This document shows, piece after piece, positions 51,118 to 60,658 of a stretch of 64,000 nt of DNA. The notes below the pieces were generated by a model that was not told where the DNA came from, ran no database searches, and saw only the letters and a list, made by a program, of their open reading frames with translations. The position numbers were made by a program, and so were the translations under genes. The stretch is taken from NCBI RefSeq assembly GCF_003480315.1, contig NZ_QUIV01000004.1, positions 1 through 64,000 on the forward strand. Direction: 5' to 3'. Source of the DNA: Clostridium sp. AM33-3 (GTDB lineage Bacteria > Bacillota > Clostridia > Lachnospirales > Lachnospiraceae). Numbering within the stretch: position 1 is the stretch's first letter; each line of letters starts with the position of its first letter.

Positions 51118-52790
51118 TCATTCTCTTTTTCCATATTTCTTTTCAATACCAGGATATCTTCATGACAGTATCTGGACATGTATTCGATGACACGGCAGCT
51201 GAATAAAAGACGCTCCCGCAGCATCGGCTCATCCAGGCTGCTGTCGATGATTTCCTCAATTTTATGTACTTTATTTAACATGGTGTTGCGGTGGATGAAC
51301 AGGGATTTCGCTGCTTCCGTAGTATTACGTTCGTGCTCTAAGTAAGCCTGGAGGATCTGCACCAGGTTGGTGTTGTGCTTTTTATCATATAAGAGAAGTC
51401 CTACCAGTTCATTGTTGCACAGGTGTACCAGATTGCGGCTGCCAAGTTTCTGCATGGAAGATTCTGCTGCCATTTCGATGATGTGGTAGATGCTGTAATC
51501 TTCATAATAATAGATCCGTTTTGCAGGGTGCATTTTCTGTCCGATGCGCAGTGCTTCATGGGTCTGGTGGTAGACCGGCGGAAGAGACATTAAAAATTCT
51601 GAAGCATTTCCGACACAGGCAAACCCGTTGTAGCTTTCCAGGAGTTTCAACAGCGTTTCCTGGTTAAAGGAGAGGCGGCTGCGGCGCTTCATTTTCCGGA
51701 TCAGAAGCAGAATTTCGCCTTTATAAGTGGTAATGTTGCTGAACGGAAACAGGTATTCCAGCTGATTGATGATGTAGTTCCATGGAATGTTTTTGTTGCG
51801 TTCGGTGTCCGATGGGAAATTGATCAGCATAACGTGGTAATAACGTCTCGTGGCCAGTTTGATCTGCTTGAGACGCTGCTGCAGCTCTTCTTCGTTGGCG
51901 ATGCGGCACTCGATCAGATCGGCGGCAAGCGCGCCGAACTGGGCATTTCCGCTGTAGTCGGTGCGATGGTTGCTGAGCATATAATCTGCAACATAGCGGG
52001 AAAGCAGTTCATTGAAGTCGGATATACAGGGATCTGCCGCTGGTCCGTCTAAGATCACGCAGAGGCGGGCTACCAGTTCTCCGCGATAGTGGATCAGACG
52101 GACAATGGTATAGTTATGGCTGAGATCGGAAATATACTCGGCATATTCCATGTTTTCTCCGTGTTTCACAACCTGCTGGTGATGGATGGACTGGATGGTG
52201 TCGAAAGACTGGTAGCCGTTTTCTCTAAGCTCATCTGCGGTAGAGTCCTGGATATGAGGGTCGTAAACGGCTGCTATTTTTTTGTAACCGGCATTGACCA
52301 GAAGAATGGTAGCCGGAAGTTCTTTGTAAGCCTGTTCCAGAAGTGCCTGCAGTCCGGCATTGGTATCTACGATTCGCTGCAGTCCGGTATCCCAGACACG
52401 GAACCGGTGGAGATATTCGTGGACACGATTGTAAAGTTCCAAAACCGGCAGGGAGGTCTCTATTAATGTGATATGTTCAGGAATGCAGATGTCTGCGAGA
52501 ACACTGCAGGGACCGGCAGAAATGAGGCAGATACCGGCTGCCGGAGCTGTTTCCTGACTGGTGGCTGCGGACGGTTTCTGCTCATATTCCGCAGAATGTG
52601 TCATACTTTCCAGGATTTGCGTGACGATGTCTGAAGTTCCGATGTAAAGATACTCGGAGGAGAGTGCTGCGTCAGGGCTGGTGAGCAGAACGATACCGCC
52701 GTCGGAGGCAAGTTCTTTGGTTCCGGGGTGGTTTACCAGGATAATATCTTTCAGCCATGCATTCAGCATGGCGCGGGTGTACATACTCAT
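51099..52790 (-). CDS. PucR/CdaR-type transcription regulator
   Basis: A 563-residue regulator. The N-terminal two thirds form a ligand-sensing region without a clear catalytic motif. The C-terminal PucR-type helix-turn-helix (about residues 495-545) shows LVQILQAYLEHERNTTEAAKSLF and IHRNTMLNKVHKIEEI. Such proteins often activate purine, sugar-acid or organic-acid catabolism genes. It has an AAAGGA ribosome site. It is convergent with the CitMHS transporter and divergent from the CapA/dehydratase operon, which is its most likely target. Confidence 0.87.
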   Translation of the reverse strand: MSMYTRAMLNAWLKDIILVNHPGTKELASDGGIVLLTSPDAALSSEYLYIGTSDIVTQILESMTHSAEYEQKPSAATSQETAPAAGICLISAGPCSVLADICIPEHITLIETSLPVLELYNRVHEYLHRFRVWDTGLQRIVDTNAGLQALLEQAYKELPATILLVNAGYKKIAAVYDPHIQDSTADELRENGYQSFDTIQSIHHQQVVKHGENMEYAEYISDLSHNYTIVRLIHYRGELVARLCVILDGPAADPCISDFNELLSRYVADYMLSNHRTDYSGNAQFGALAADLIECRIANEEELQQRLKQIKLATRRYYHVMLINFPSDTERNKNIPWNYIINQLEYLFPFSNITTYKGEILLLIRKMKRRSRLSFNQETLLKLLESYNGFACVGNASEFLMSLPPVYHQTHEALRIGQKMHPAKRIYYYEDYSIYHIIEMAAESSMQKLGSRNLVHLCNNELVGLLLYDKKHNTNLVQILQAYLEHERNTTEAAKSLFIHRNTMLNKVHKIEEIIDSSLDEPMLRERLLFSCRVIEYMSRYCHEDILVLKRNMEKENEKRADT

Positions 52791-52954
52791 GGAAAGTTCC
52801 TTTCATTATGTAGATTGTGATTCCACGGATTATAGTAGGAAAATAAGAGGGTTCTGTCAAGAAAAATGTGTGGATCTCACATATAAAAATAAAATTAGAA
52901 GCAAAAATGGGCATGGTGCACATAAAAACTGAAAAAAGGTATGCGCATTAGACC

Positions 52955-52983
52955 TGTCAGAACCGTAGAAAGTAAGGTACAAT
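52955..52983 (+). promoter_or_regulatory. Weak promoter of the CapA-dehydratase operon
   Basis: TGTCAG at 52955-52960, 17-base spacer, TACAAT at 52978-52983. The poor -35 box would suit activation by the divergent PucR-type protein. Confidence 0.45.
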
Positions 52984-53056
52984 AAAGAACAGATAGAAGA
53001 ATACATCAGTCTGCATAAGCAGATTCACCTTTGTATTCAGAAAGAGGGGGGAAACT

Positions 53057-54214
53057 ATGTCAGATGGATCGAACAAAGATCCGCAGCGTGCCCTGGTTTT
53101 TGCCACGGGCGACATCATTGTCGATGAGCCGGATCCTTATTCCTTTTTTGAGCCATCACGGGAACTGTTGTCTTCCGGCGATTTTGTGATCGGACAGATC
53201 GAGGTTCCTCATACGGACCGTGGAGAGGCAAACAGTACGGACATTCCGGCACCGCCTGCGGCACCGGAAAATTTAAATCCATTGAAAGACTGTGGATTTA
53301 ATCTCTGCACCACCTGCGGCAACCACGCCCACGATAACGGGGTACCGGGAATTGTAGATACCCTGGATAAATTAAGAAGTCTTGGAATTGCGGTAACCGG
53401 AACCGGAAGAAATATCCAGGAGGCCAAAACGCCTGCGATTGCAGAGCGGAAAGGAATCCGGGTAGGTCTGATCGGTTACAATGCGGTTGGACCGAGGGAA
53501 TGCTGGGCAACCTCCCATAAGGCAGGCGTTTCTTACGTGCAGATCCTGACGCACCATGAGCCATCGCCGCGGGCGACACCGGGACTTCCGGCGCGGGTTT
53601 ACACATTCCCGGAACCGGATTCCGTGGAAGAGATGCAGGAGGAGATCCGGGCAGCGCGAAAAGAGTGCGATGTGTTGTTTGTGGCGCTTCACAAAGGAAT
53701 GGTACATACCCATGCAGAACTGCAGATGTATGAAAAACCACTGGCGCATGCCGCAATCGATGCCGGGGCAGATGCCGTGATCGGACATCATGCCCATATT
53801 CTCCGCGGAATTGAAGTATACCGTGGAAAACCAATTTACCACAATCTTGGCAACTTCGTCTGTGTAACCCATGCATTAACACCGACTGGCGATAATAACA
53901 GCCCGGAGCGGCTGCGCTGGATCGCAGAGCGCAAGAAACTGTTTGGTTTTACGCCGGATCCGGACATGCCATTTTATGCATTCAATCCGGAAAGCAGAAA
54001 GACCATGCTGGCCCGTATGGAAATCACAAAAGAGGGAGTTTCGGAGTTTGGATTTGTTCCGTGCTATATCAACAAAAAAGGAGCACCGGAAGTTCTTACG
54101 ACCTATGAGGAAGCCAAAGAGGTTATAGAATATGTACGTCAGATTTCCGAAGAGGAAAAGCTTCACATCCGTCTGGTGTGGAGAGATGGCTGGGTACAGG
54201 TTCTAGAAGAATAA
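53057..54214 (+). CDS. CapA-family phosphoesterase-like protein
   Basis: A 385-residue protein of the PGA_cap/CapA metallophosphatase family. The metal-site boxes are ATGDIIVDEPD near residue 15, TCGNHAHDNG near 87 and VIGHHAHILRG near 240, with YHNLGNFV near 261. It has no obvious signal peptide or membrane anchor, unlike capsule CapA, so it should be cytosolic. It is the first gene of an operon with two 2-hydroxyacyl-CoA dehydratase-like subunits (19-base gap). A hydrolytic step on a cofactor or substrate of that route is possible; capsule formation is unlikely. Confidence 0.83.
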   Translation: MSDGSNKDPQRALVFATGDIIVDEPDPYSFFEPSRELLSSGDFVIGQIEVPHTDRGEANSTDIPAPPAAPENLNPLKDCGFNLCTTCGNHAHDNGVPGIVDTLDKLRSLGIAVTGTGRNIQEAKTPAIAERKGIRVGLIGYNAVGPRECWATSHKAGVSYVQILTHHEPSPRATPGLPARVYTFPEPDSVEEMQEEIRAARKECDVLFVALHKGMVHTHAELQMYEKPLAHAAIDAGADAVIGHHAHILRGIEVYRGKPIYHNLGNFVCVTHALTPTGDNNSPERLRWIAERKKLFGFTPDPDMPFYAFNPESRKTMLARMEITKEGVSEFGFVPCYINKKGAPEVLTTYEEAKEVIEYVRQISEEEKLHIRLVWRDGWVQVLEE

Positions 54215-54233
54215 GAAAGGATGTGACACACCG

Positions 54234-55412
54234 ATGAGCATTCGTAATTGTGCTTTGGAGAGCAAAGCCTTTACTGCTTTGAAAGAAGTCTGGAATCACC
54301 GGGACGCAGAAGCTGCAAAGTGGCGCGCCCAGGGGAAAAAAGTAGTTGGTAAACTGGGATTTGATGTTCCGGATGAACTTTTGATCGCAGCAGACATGCT
54401 GCCTGTTCAGATCTATGCAGATCCGGACCGTTCCCTGGAGGAGACAAACAAATATCTGGAATACGCTTTTGAGCCGGTTGTCCGTGCGCAGTTTGAAAAA
54501 CTGATCGACGGCACCTATGGAGAACAGCTGGATGCGCTGGCAATCTCCAACAGTACCGACGTGGTAATCCGTATTTTCCTGTATTTAAGAGAACTGCACC
54601 GTGTAGAACCGGAGAAGAACCTTCCTCCGTTTGCATTCATTGACTGGCTGTTTACCAGACACCAGATGCACCAGAAACGGAATGAATTTGTCATGGACCT
54701 GTTCCGCAAACAGGTAGAAGAGTGGGCCGGACATGAGATCACGGATGAAGCAATCCGTGAAGCCGGAAAGATCTGTAACGAAAACCGTCAGGCACTGCGT
54801 GAGATGGCAGCCCTCCGCCATGGCGATGAGGTACACATTGCCGGAAGCGAAGCGATGGTGATCATCGGAGCCGGACTTTTCATGGAGCGTACAGCCCACA
54901 CTGAGCTGGTGCGTCAGGTTACGGAAGACGCAAAGAGCTGGCCGGTACTGGAAGGACCGCGTGTCTTCTACACCGGAGCAGAGCATGAAGATACCGCACT
55001 CTACGAGAAGATCGAGGCACAGGGTCTTGTGGTCGTCGGAGAAGATACCAACTGGGGAGACCGTTATTACAACCGTGACTTCAATCTGGAGTACCCGGTA
55101 ACCCGTGCACTGGTAGACCGCTATATGCTGAGAGAGTTTTCTGCAAAGAAAGCATTTGTTTCCCAGCGTGTGGAGGCACTGGAACGTGAGGTGGATGAGA
55201 CCAAGCCGGAGGCAGTCATCTTCTATACTAATCTTTACGACGAAGTTGCTACCTGGGATATGCCAAACCAGAGAAAGAGTCTTGCAGCCCGCGGCATCAA
55301 GTCCTGCACCTTTGGCAGAATGCTCTGGCCGGCAGCAAAAAATGAAGATCTGGACGAAAAACTTGCTGCATTTGCAGAAGAACTGAAAGCAGGAAAAGGA
55401 GGGGATCAGTGA
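54234..55412 (+). CDS. 2-Hydroxyacyl-CoA dehydratase-like subunit (HgdB-like) lacking cluster cysteines
   Basis: A 392-residue protein of the 2-hydroxyacyl-CoA dehydratase D-component family. It has only three cysteines (about residues 6, 180 and 363). Where family members normally have the first cluster Cys before Asp (type SCD), this protein reads SNSTD near residue 107. Where they have a KFCDP-type Cys near the end, it reads TNLYDEV. So the usual [4Fe-4S] ligand set is absent. The stop overlaps the next start (TGATG), so both subunits are made together. It is either a non-redox partner subunit or has another role. Confidence 0.8.
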   Translation: MSIRNCALESKAFTALKEVWNHRDAEAAKWRAQGKKVVGKLGFDVPDELLIAADMLPVQIYADPDRSLEETNKYLEYAFEPVVRAQFEKLIDGTYGEQLDALAISNSTDVVIRIFLYLRELHRVEPEKNLPPFAFIDWLFTRHQMHQKRNEFVMDLFRKQVEEWAGHEITDEAIREAGKICNENRQALREMAALRHGDEVHIAGSEAMVIIGAGLFMERTAHTELVRQVTEDAKSWPVLEGPRVFYTGAEHEDTALYEKIEAQGLVVVGEDTNWGDRYYNRDFNLEYPVTRALVDRYMLREFSAKKAFVSQRVEALEREVDETKPEAVIFYTNLYDEVATWDMPNQRKSLAARGIKSCTFGRMLWPAAKNEDLDEKLAAFAEELKAGKGGDQ

Positions 55413-56767
55413 TGCCAGAAGAAAAGAAAGCAACCGGATCAAAATCCTCCGTTGTGAAAAAACTGAAAGCAACCGCAGCAGCAGGTGCTTACCAGAAACA
55501 GTGGTTCTTTGATATGAAAGTCCGCGTAGAGCGGGAAGGATGCGATTTCGCGATCCTGAATGCCGATGTGCCGATGGAAATCTTCCGTGCCATGGACATT
55601 CCGTTTGTTGTAAACCAGTGGTGGGCTGCAATCTGCGGAGCAAAACGTATGACCCGCAAGTATGCCCAGCTGATGACAGACAATGGCTATCGCAATGACT
55701 TAAACAGCTACGATGCGCAGGCACTGGCAGAGAGCTTTGACCCGGATGACCACAAGCTGGACGAAGAGGGCAAGCCTCTTGGACCGTGGGGCGGACTTCC
55801 GAAGCCGACCATCAGCATTACCCGTCTGACCGGTGACTGCCAGAGCAAGATCTTTGGGCTGATCGCACAGAACTATGGTGCTGATCTGTACGTCATGGAA
55901 AATACGGTTGCAAGAAAGACCCCATTAAACTGGTATGAGCTGACTGCAGACCGCTGGGAAGAGCTGTACGATAAAGACCGTATTGACCTGGCAGTTGAAG
56001 AGCTGAAAGCCCTGATCAGCTATCTGGAGATGAAGACCGGAAAGATGATGGATATGAACAAGCTCCAGCATGTCATGGACCTGATCAATGAGCAGGAAGG
56101 CTACTATAAAAAGATCCGTGATATGATCGCTGCAAGCCATCCGGTTCCGGTTACCGTAGTGGATACCATCAATGCTGTCATGCAGGCACAGTGGCAGCGC
56201 GGTACCGAGTGGGCAGCTGCACACGCAAAGAGCCTCTATGAAGAGATCAAAGAGCTGATCGATAAAGGTGAGGCTGCTGTTCCGAATGAGAAATATCGCC
56301 TGATGTGGCTTGGCCGCGGTATGTGGCAGGATTTCGGTTTCTATCAGCGTTTTGAGCAGAAGTATGGCGCAGTCTTCATGTGGTCCATGTACCTGGCTAT
56401 GGGTGCTGACGCGTATATCCGCAATCATGTGGAAGAAGATCCGCTTCGTGCACTGGCAGCCCGTTTCATCGGAATGGAAGATTTCCTCCATATGCCGCCG
56501 TGGAACAGTGAGTGGTTCGTACAGCAGGCAAAGCAGAACGATATCGACGGTGTCGTTTACATGATCCCGGAGAACGATATGCAGGCTGTTGAGGGAAGCT
56601 ATTTCATTAAGAAACGTCTGGAAGAGGCTGGATTCCCGGTTCTTGCATTCCATGCAGATCCGGTCAACCCGCGCAAGTGGAATGCGGAGACCATGACCAA
56701 TCTGGTCGATGAGTTCATTGAGAACCGCGTCATTCCAAACAAAGAGGCGAAAGAAGCAAAAAAATAA
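55412..56767 (+). CDS. 2-Hydroxyacyl-CoA dehydratase-like subunit (HgdA-like) lacking cluster cysteines
   Basis: A 451-residue family member. The N-terminal region follows the HgdA pattern (AAICGAKRM near residue 72), but the next hallmark, usually DLCSY, is DLNSY near residue 92. The C-terminal hallmark, usually S.SC.P, is IPENDMQ near residue 390. One Cys remains in GDCQSKIF near 146. HADPVNPRKWNAE near 415 corresponds to the conserved GD..DPR..SE end. ATG 55412 is used; GTG 55409 precedes it. No activator ATPase (HgdC/HadI) is in the window. The next gene is a class III CoA-transferase after 114 bases. Confidence 0.8.
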   Translation: MPEEKKATGSKSSVVKKLKATAAAGAYQKQWFFDMKVRVEREGCDFAILNADVPMEIFRAMDIPFVVNQWWAAICGAKRMTRKYAQLMTDNGYRNDLNSYDAQALAESFDPDDHKLDEEGKPLGPWGGLPKPTISITRLTGDCQSKIFGLIAQNYGADLYVMENTVARKTPLNWYELTADRWEELYDKDRIDLAVEELKALISYLEMKTGKMMDMNKLQHVMDLINEQEGYYKKIRDMIAASHPVPVTVVDTINAVMQAQWQRGTEWAAAHAKSLYEEIKELIDKGEAAVPNEKYRLMWLGRGMWQDFGFYQRFEQKYGAVFMWSMYLAMGADAYIRNHVEEDPLRALAARFIGMEDFLHMPPWNSEWFVQQAKQNDIDGVVYMIPENDMQAVEGSYFIKKRLEEAGFPVLAFHADPVNPRKWNAETMTNLVDEFIENRVIPNKEAKEAKK

Positions 56768-56881
56768 AGCAATAAAAAATTTTGTCTGTCCGGCATAGCA
56801 CGATCTGCGAAAGCCGGGCAGATAAACAAAATAAAAACAGAAATCAACTTTGGCGAAAACAAGAATTGGAGGAATGTAATT

Positions 56882-58105
56882 ATGGCATGTAAAGGACCGC
56901 TTTCTGGATACCGTGTACTGGATATGACTCAGTTTGAGTCTGGTACTGTTTGTACGGAGACTCTGGCATGGCTGGGCGCAGAAGTATTAAAAGTTGAGCG
57001 CCCGGTAAAGGGGGAGCTGGGACGTTATTCCCAGGCAAATCCGGGTGTTGATACCTATGGATTCCTGGTTATGAATATGAATAAGAAATCCATTACCTGC
57101 AACGCAAAATCTCCAGAAGGACTGCAGCTGTTAAAGGATCTCGTTGCAAAGAGCGATGTCATCGTAGAGAATATGGGACCGGGATCCATGAACAACCTGG
57201 GTCTGACCTATGAGGCTTGTAAGGAAATCAATCCGAAGATCATTTATGCCAGCTTAAAGGGCTTTGCACAGGATGGTCCGTACAAAGATTACCCGGCATT
57301 TGACCCGATCGCAACCCACACCGGTGTTATGGTTTCTGCAACCGGACTTCCGGATCAGCCGATCAAGTGTGGTATTTCCGTAGCAGACTCCGGTACCGGT
57401 ATTACCCTTGCCATGAGTATCATTGCAGCACTCTTACAGCGTGAGCGCGAGGGCATTGGCCAGCGTGTAGACGTTGCAATGCAGGATTTCATGATCGGAC
57501 TTTCCCGTTCCCAGTGGGAGCCGTATTACAATAATGGCATGGTTCCGAACCGCCGGGTTGGCAATGGCATGCCGCTTGAAGACGTAGCACCGTCTGACAC
57601 CTACCCATGTAAGCCATTTGGAAAGAATGATTATGTTCATATTTATTGCAGCCGTCATCCGGGCAGCAAACAGTGGGATAATCTCTGTGATGTCATCGGA
57701 CGTCCGGATTTAAAACAGGATGTATGCCCGGAGATGGCAACTCCGCGCAGTCGTTATGAACACAGAGATATCTGTGATGGTGCGATCAAAGACTGGTTAA
57801 AGGATTACGATAAGTTTACCGCTATGGATATCCTGTGTAAGGCAGATATCCCGGCAGGCGCACTGCTTTCCGTAGATGATATTACAAAGGATCCGCAGTA
57901 TTATGAGCGTGGCATGATGGTTGAAATTGATCATCCGCAGCGCGGCAGGGTGAAGCTTCCGGGATTCGCTCCGAGAATGAGCGCAGTGAAGGTAGAATAC
58001 GAGTGCAGTCCGGAGCTTGGAGGCAGTAATGAAGAGGTATACGGCGGCATGTTAGGGCTGACAGAAAAACAGCTGGAAGAGCTGAAAAATAAGAAAGTGA
58101 TTTAA
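56882..58105 (+). CDS. Class III CoA-transferase (CaiB/BaiF family)
   Basis: A 407-residue enzyme. The catalytic aspartate is expected in AFDPIATHTGVM near residue 140, with GLSRSQWEPYY near 203 and LGAEVLKVERP near 31 as family marks. Class III enzymes swap CoA between an acyl-CoA and a free acid of closely related structure, which suits activation of a 2-hydroxy acid for the dehydratase-like proteins upstream. A hairpin at about 56781-56813 lies in the gap before it without a T-run. AATTGGAGG precedes the start. Confidence 0.9.
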   Translation: MACKGPLSGYRVLDMTQFESGTVCTETLAWLGAEVLKVERPVKGELGRYSQANPGVDTYGFLVMNMNKKSITCNAKSPEGLQLLKDLVAKSDVIVENMGPGSMNNLGLTYEACKEINPKIIYASLKGFAQDGPYKDYPAFDPIATHTGVMVSATGLPDQPIKCGISVADSGTGITLAMSIIAALLQREREGIGQRVDVAMQDFMIGLSRSQWEPYYNNGMVPNRRVGNGMPLEDVAPSDTYPCKPFGKNDYVHIYCSRHPGSKQWDNLCDVIGRPDLKQDVCPEMATPRSRYEHRDICDGAIKDWLKDYDKFTAMDILCKADIPAGALLSVDDITKDPQYYERGMMVEIDHPQRGRVKLPGFAPRMSAVKVEYECSPELGGSNEEVYGGMLGLTEKQLEELKNKKVI

Positions 58106-58196
58106 AACGTTAAAAACATAACGGGAAAAGAAAAGTGCAAAAATTCTCTGTTTAAATTTTGTTAAAATCCCCTATATCAGTTTTGACATATCTATA

Positions 58197-58225
58197 TTTA
58201 CATAATTTTTAGGGTACGTTATAAT
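58197..58225 (+). promoter_or_regulatory. Promoter of the YitT-like gene
   Basis: TTTACA at 58197-58202, 17-base spacer, TATAAT at 58220-58225. It is the same box pair as in front of the CoA-transferase at 47760, but without ATGT-N8-ACAT dyads. Confidence 0.75.
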
Positions 58226-58259
58226 ATTATCAACTACAAAAAAGGGGAAGATATAAAAT

Positions 58260-58898
58260 ATGAAGATGTTAATGAGAATACTGTTGTACTGTGTCGGACT
58301 TATGTTTCTGGCGTTCGGCGTAGCTTTTTCCGTGAATTCCAACCTGGGCGTATCCCCGGTCAATTCGCTTCCGTATGTGATTTCGCTGATCCTGAAGGTG
58401 GATCTTGGCCGTTGCATCGTTGGTGTGTTTGTAACCTACATGATTGTGCAGGTCATCATCAAGCGGAAGGAGTATAAGTGGATCAACTTAACCCAGCTGA
58501 TCTTTTCCACGATCTTTGGCTATTTTGCAGATTTCGCAAAAGGTGTCATGCATGGATTTGTGATCCCGACTTATTTTGGACAGCTTCTTATGATGGCGAT
58601 CAGTATTGTGCTGGTAGCCATTGGTGTGGCAATCTACATGGATGTGAAGCTGGTCAATATGCCGATGGAGGGCATGACGCTTGCAATCAGCGACTGCTTC
58701 CCGAATATCGAGTTTCACAAGATCAAGATCATTGTAGACTGTTCATCTGTGGCAGTCGGTGTGGTGTTATCCTTTCTGTTTATGCACGGTCTGTTCGGTA
58801 TCCGCGAGGGCACCATTTTAAGCGCGCTTCTGGTTGGAAAACTTCTTCCGGTGGTAAAGAAAAAGATAAGTCCGGTTATACAGAAGCTTTGTTTTTAA
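58260..58898 (+). CDS. YitT/YczE-like membrane protein
   Basis: A 212-residue membrane protein with about five helices, resembling the YczE/YitT-type families. FGVAFSVNSNLGVSPVNSLPY near residue 19 and GVAIYMDVKLVNMPMEGM near 122 fit their repeated half-domains. The transported compound and role are unknown for the family. It has its own promoter and an AAAAGGGG ribosome site, and ends at a terminator shared with the convergent pcp gene. Confidence 0.8.
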   Translation: MKMLMRILLYCVGLMFLAFGVAFSVNSNLGVSPVNSLPYVISLILKVDLGRCIVGVFVTYMIVQVIIKRKEYKWINLTQLIFSTIFGYFADFAKGVMHGFVIPTYFGQLLMMAISIVLVAIGVAIYMDVKLVNMPMEGMTLAISDCFPNIEFHKIKIIVDCSSVAVGVVLSFLFMHGLFGIREGTILSALLVGKLLPVVKKKISPVIQKLCF

Positions 58899-58925
58899 AT
58901 CGGAAAAACTGCAAATGTAAAAATG

Positions 58926-58965
58926 AAAAACCCGGGAGTGTCGTATGGTACGGCTCCCGGGTTTT
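58926..58965. terminator. Bidirectional terminator between YitT-like gene and pcp
   Basis: AACCCGGGAG (58929-58938) pairs with CTCCCGGGTT (58954-58963), flanked by A-run on the left and T-run on the right, around a 15-base loop. Confidence 0.92.
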
Positions 58966-59022
58966 GGTGTTTGCTGGTGTGCAGCCGCGCCTCAGCGCGA
59001 GAATGTGCCAATGCACATTTTT

Positions 59023-59667
59023 TCAGTGGGTCTGTCCTTCTGCGGTACGGATATCTTCCTCGTATTCTCCAATGGCTGCAATGGCTGCCTCGATGCCGCG
59101 GGCGATGTCCTTTAGGTTCATGGACGGTGCCGGGGCGGGTCTTCCAACTACCTGCTCCGGAATGAACGGAACGTGCATAAAGCCGCCGCGTACGCCCGGA
59201 TATTCTTTGGCCAGGGTGTAGAGTACGCCGTACATTAAGTGATTGCAGACGAAGGTTCCGGCTGTGTTGGAGACACTGGCGGGAAGGCCTGCCTCACGGA
59301 TGTGCTGCACCATAGCCTTGATCGGAAGATCGGAAAAATAGGCCGGAGCACCGTCATCATAAATCGGCAGATCAATCGGCTGGTTGCCTTCGTTGTCTTT
59401 GATACGGGCATCGTCGAGATTGATGGCTACGCGTTCCGGGGTGATGTCGTAGCGTCCGCCGGCCTGGCCGATGCAGAGCACTGCGTCCGGTTTTTCTTTT
59501 GCAATGGCAGCAGCTACGGTTGCGATGGATTTGCGGAATACGGTAGGAACCTCGACCTTTGTCACCTCTACGTTTCTGACTTTTTCAGAGACCAGCTTTA
59601 CGGCTTCCAGGGACGGATTGACTTTGTCTCCGCCAAAGGGATCAAATGCGGTTAAAAGAAGTTTCAT
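59023..59667 (-). CDS. pcp: Pyroglutamyl-peptidase I
   Basis: A 214-residue cysteine peptidase that removes N-terminal pyroglutamate from peptides. The start [16 protein letters not shown] is diagnostic. Active-site residues are expected at the Glu in TPERVAINL near residue 78, the Cys in GTFVCNH near 142 and the His in FMHVPF near 165. It is the third gene of a minus-strand operon with DUF969 and DUF979 membrane proteins, 60 bases after DUF979. The released 5-oxoproline could be handled by the membrane partners; this is inference. Confidence 0.95.
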   Translation of the reverse strand: MKLLLTAFDPFGGDKVNPSLEAVKLVSEKVRNVEVTKVEVPTVFRKSIATVAAAIAKEKPDAVLCIGQAGGRYDITPERVAINLDDARIKDNEGNQPIDLPIYDDGAPAYFSDLPIKAMVQHIREAGLPASVSNTAGTFVCNHLMYGVLYTLAKEYPGVRGGFMHVPFIPEQVVGRPAPAPSMNLKDIARGIEAAIAAIGEYEEDIRTAEGQTH

Positions 59668-59727
59668 GGGAAAACCTCGCTTTCATGTAAAAATATGGAC
59701 AGTTGCAATAAGCTTCAGAGTATATGA

Positions 59728-60657
59728 TTAAAATGCCAGGAAATACATGAGTAAAATATGAATGACCAGCATGGTGAGGGCCACCGGGATCTGGGATTTG
59801 ATGACAGCATATTTGCTCTTTGTCTCGAGCAGTGCCACCGGCACGATATTGAAGTTTGCGGCCATCGGGGTCATCAGGGTGCCGCAGTAGCCTGCGGTTA
59901 GACCAAGCGCGCCGATAACAACCGGGTTTGCGCCCTGTGCGATCAAAAACGGAATGCCGATTCCGACTGTGATAACAGAGAACGCCGCAAAGCCGTTGCC
60001 CATGATCATAGTGAACAGTGCCATGGAAACGCAGTACACGGCGGTAGCCGCGAACAGGTTGCCGGTCGGGATTACGGCGCTGACGCCGTGGGCAATGACA
60101 TCACCGACACCGGCAGCTGTAAAGAGGGAACCGAGAGCGGCTAAAACCTGCGGCAGGATGCCGGTCACGCCGACATTGTCTACGAGGCGGGTTCCGTCTG
60201 TAACCGCATAGGACGGTCTGGTCTTAAACAGAAGCAGTGCCACAAGGAGGGCAATGGTTCCGGAAATACCGATGGCATTATTGGCACCGAGTACCTTTAA
60301 GAAGGTTGCAACTAGCACCGCGGTGACTGCCAGAGTGAGCGGCGGAATGAATACGGCGTAGCCGGTCTTGTCTGCAGCTTTCCGGGTTTCTGCAGCTTGC
60401 GGTACATCACTTTTTGACGGAGCGACAAGACGCAGCGCGGTGAGTGCTGCCATCAGGACCACGCAGGCACCGGTGATCCAGCGCGGAAGATGGGCTCCGG
60501 CAATAAAGGTGAATGCCAGGATAAACCAGAACAGCGCGGTAGTATGTTTTTTTGAGCAGTCCGGATCTTTTAATGCCTTCATGCCGTTGGAAATAAAGAA
60601 AAGGCCGATGATGCAGTAGAAAATCTCCGAGACGATGGTGCTTACGGTCCAGGTCAT
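59728..60657 (-). CDS. DUF979 membrane protein
   Basis: A 309-residue integral membrane protein with about nine or ten helices. It includes IGISGTIALLVALLLF near residue 130 and a conserved GYCGTLMTPMAANFNIVP stretch near 263. DUF979 is nearly always encoded next to DUF969 and pcp. The two look like a split transporter, perhaps for 5-oxoproline or peptides. It starts one base after the DUF969 stop with AGGAGG inside that gene. Confidence 0.87.
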   Translation of the reverse strand: MTWTVSTIVSEIFYCIIGLFFISNGMKALKDPDCSKKHTTALFWFILAFTFIAGAHLPRWITGACVVLMAALTALRLVAPSKSDVPQAAETRKAADKTGYAVFIPPLTLAVTAVLVATFLKVLGANNAIGISGTIALLVALLLFKTRPSYAVTDGTRLVDNVGVTGILPQVLAALGSLFTAAGVGDVIAHGVSAVIPTGNLFAATAVYCVSMALFTMIMGNGFAAFSVITVGIGIPFLIAQGANPVVIGALGLTAGYCGTLMTPMAANFNIVPVALLETKSKYAVIKSQIPVALTMLVIHILLMYFLAF

Positions 60658-60658
60658 A

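Noticed and set aside
53057..54214. Poly-gamma-glutamate capsule synthesis
   Set aside because: No capB/capC/capD partners and no signal peptide; the operon partners are acyl-CoA genes.
54234..56767. Benzoyl-CoA reductase
   Set aside because: Same superfamily, but only two subunits are present, key cysteines are missing and there is no activating ATPase or aromatic pathway gene.
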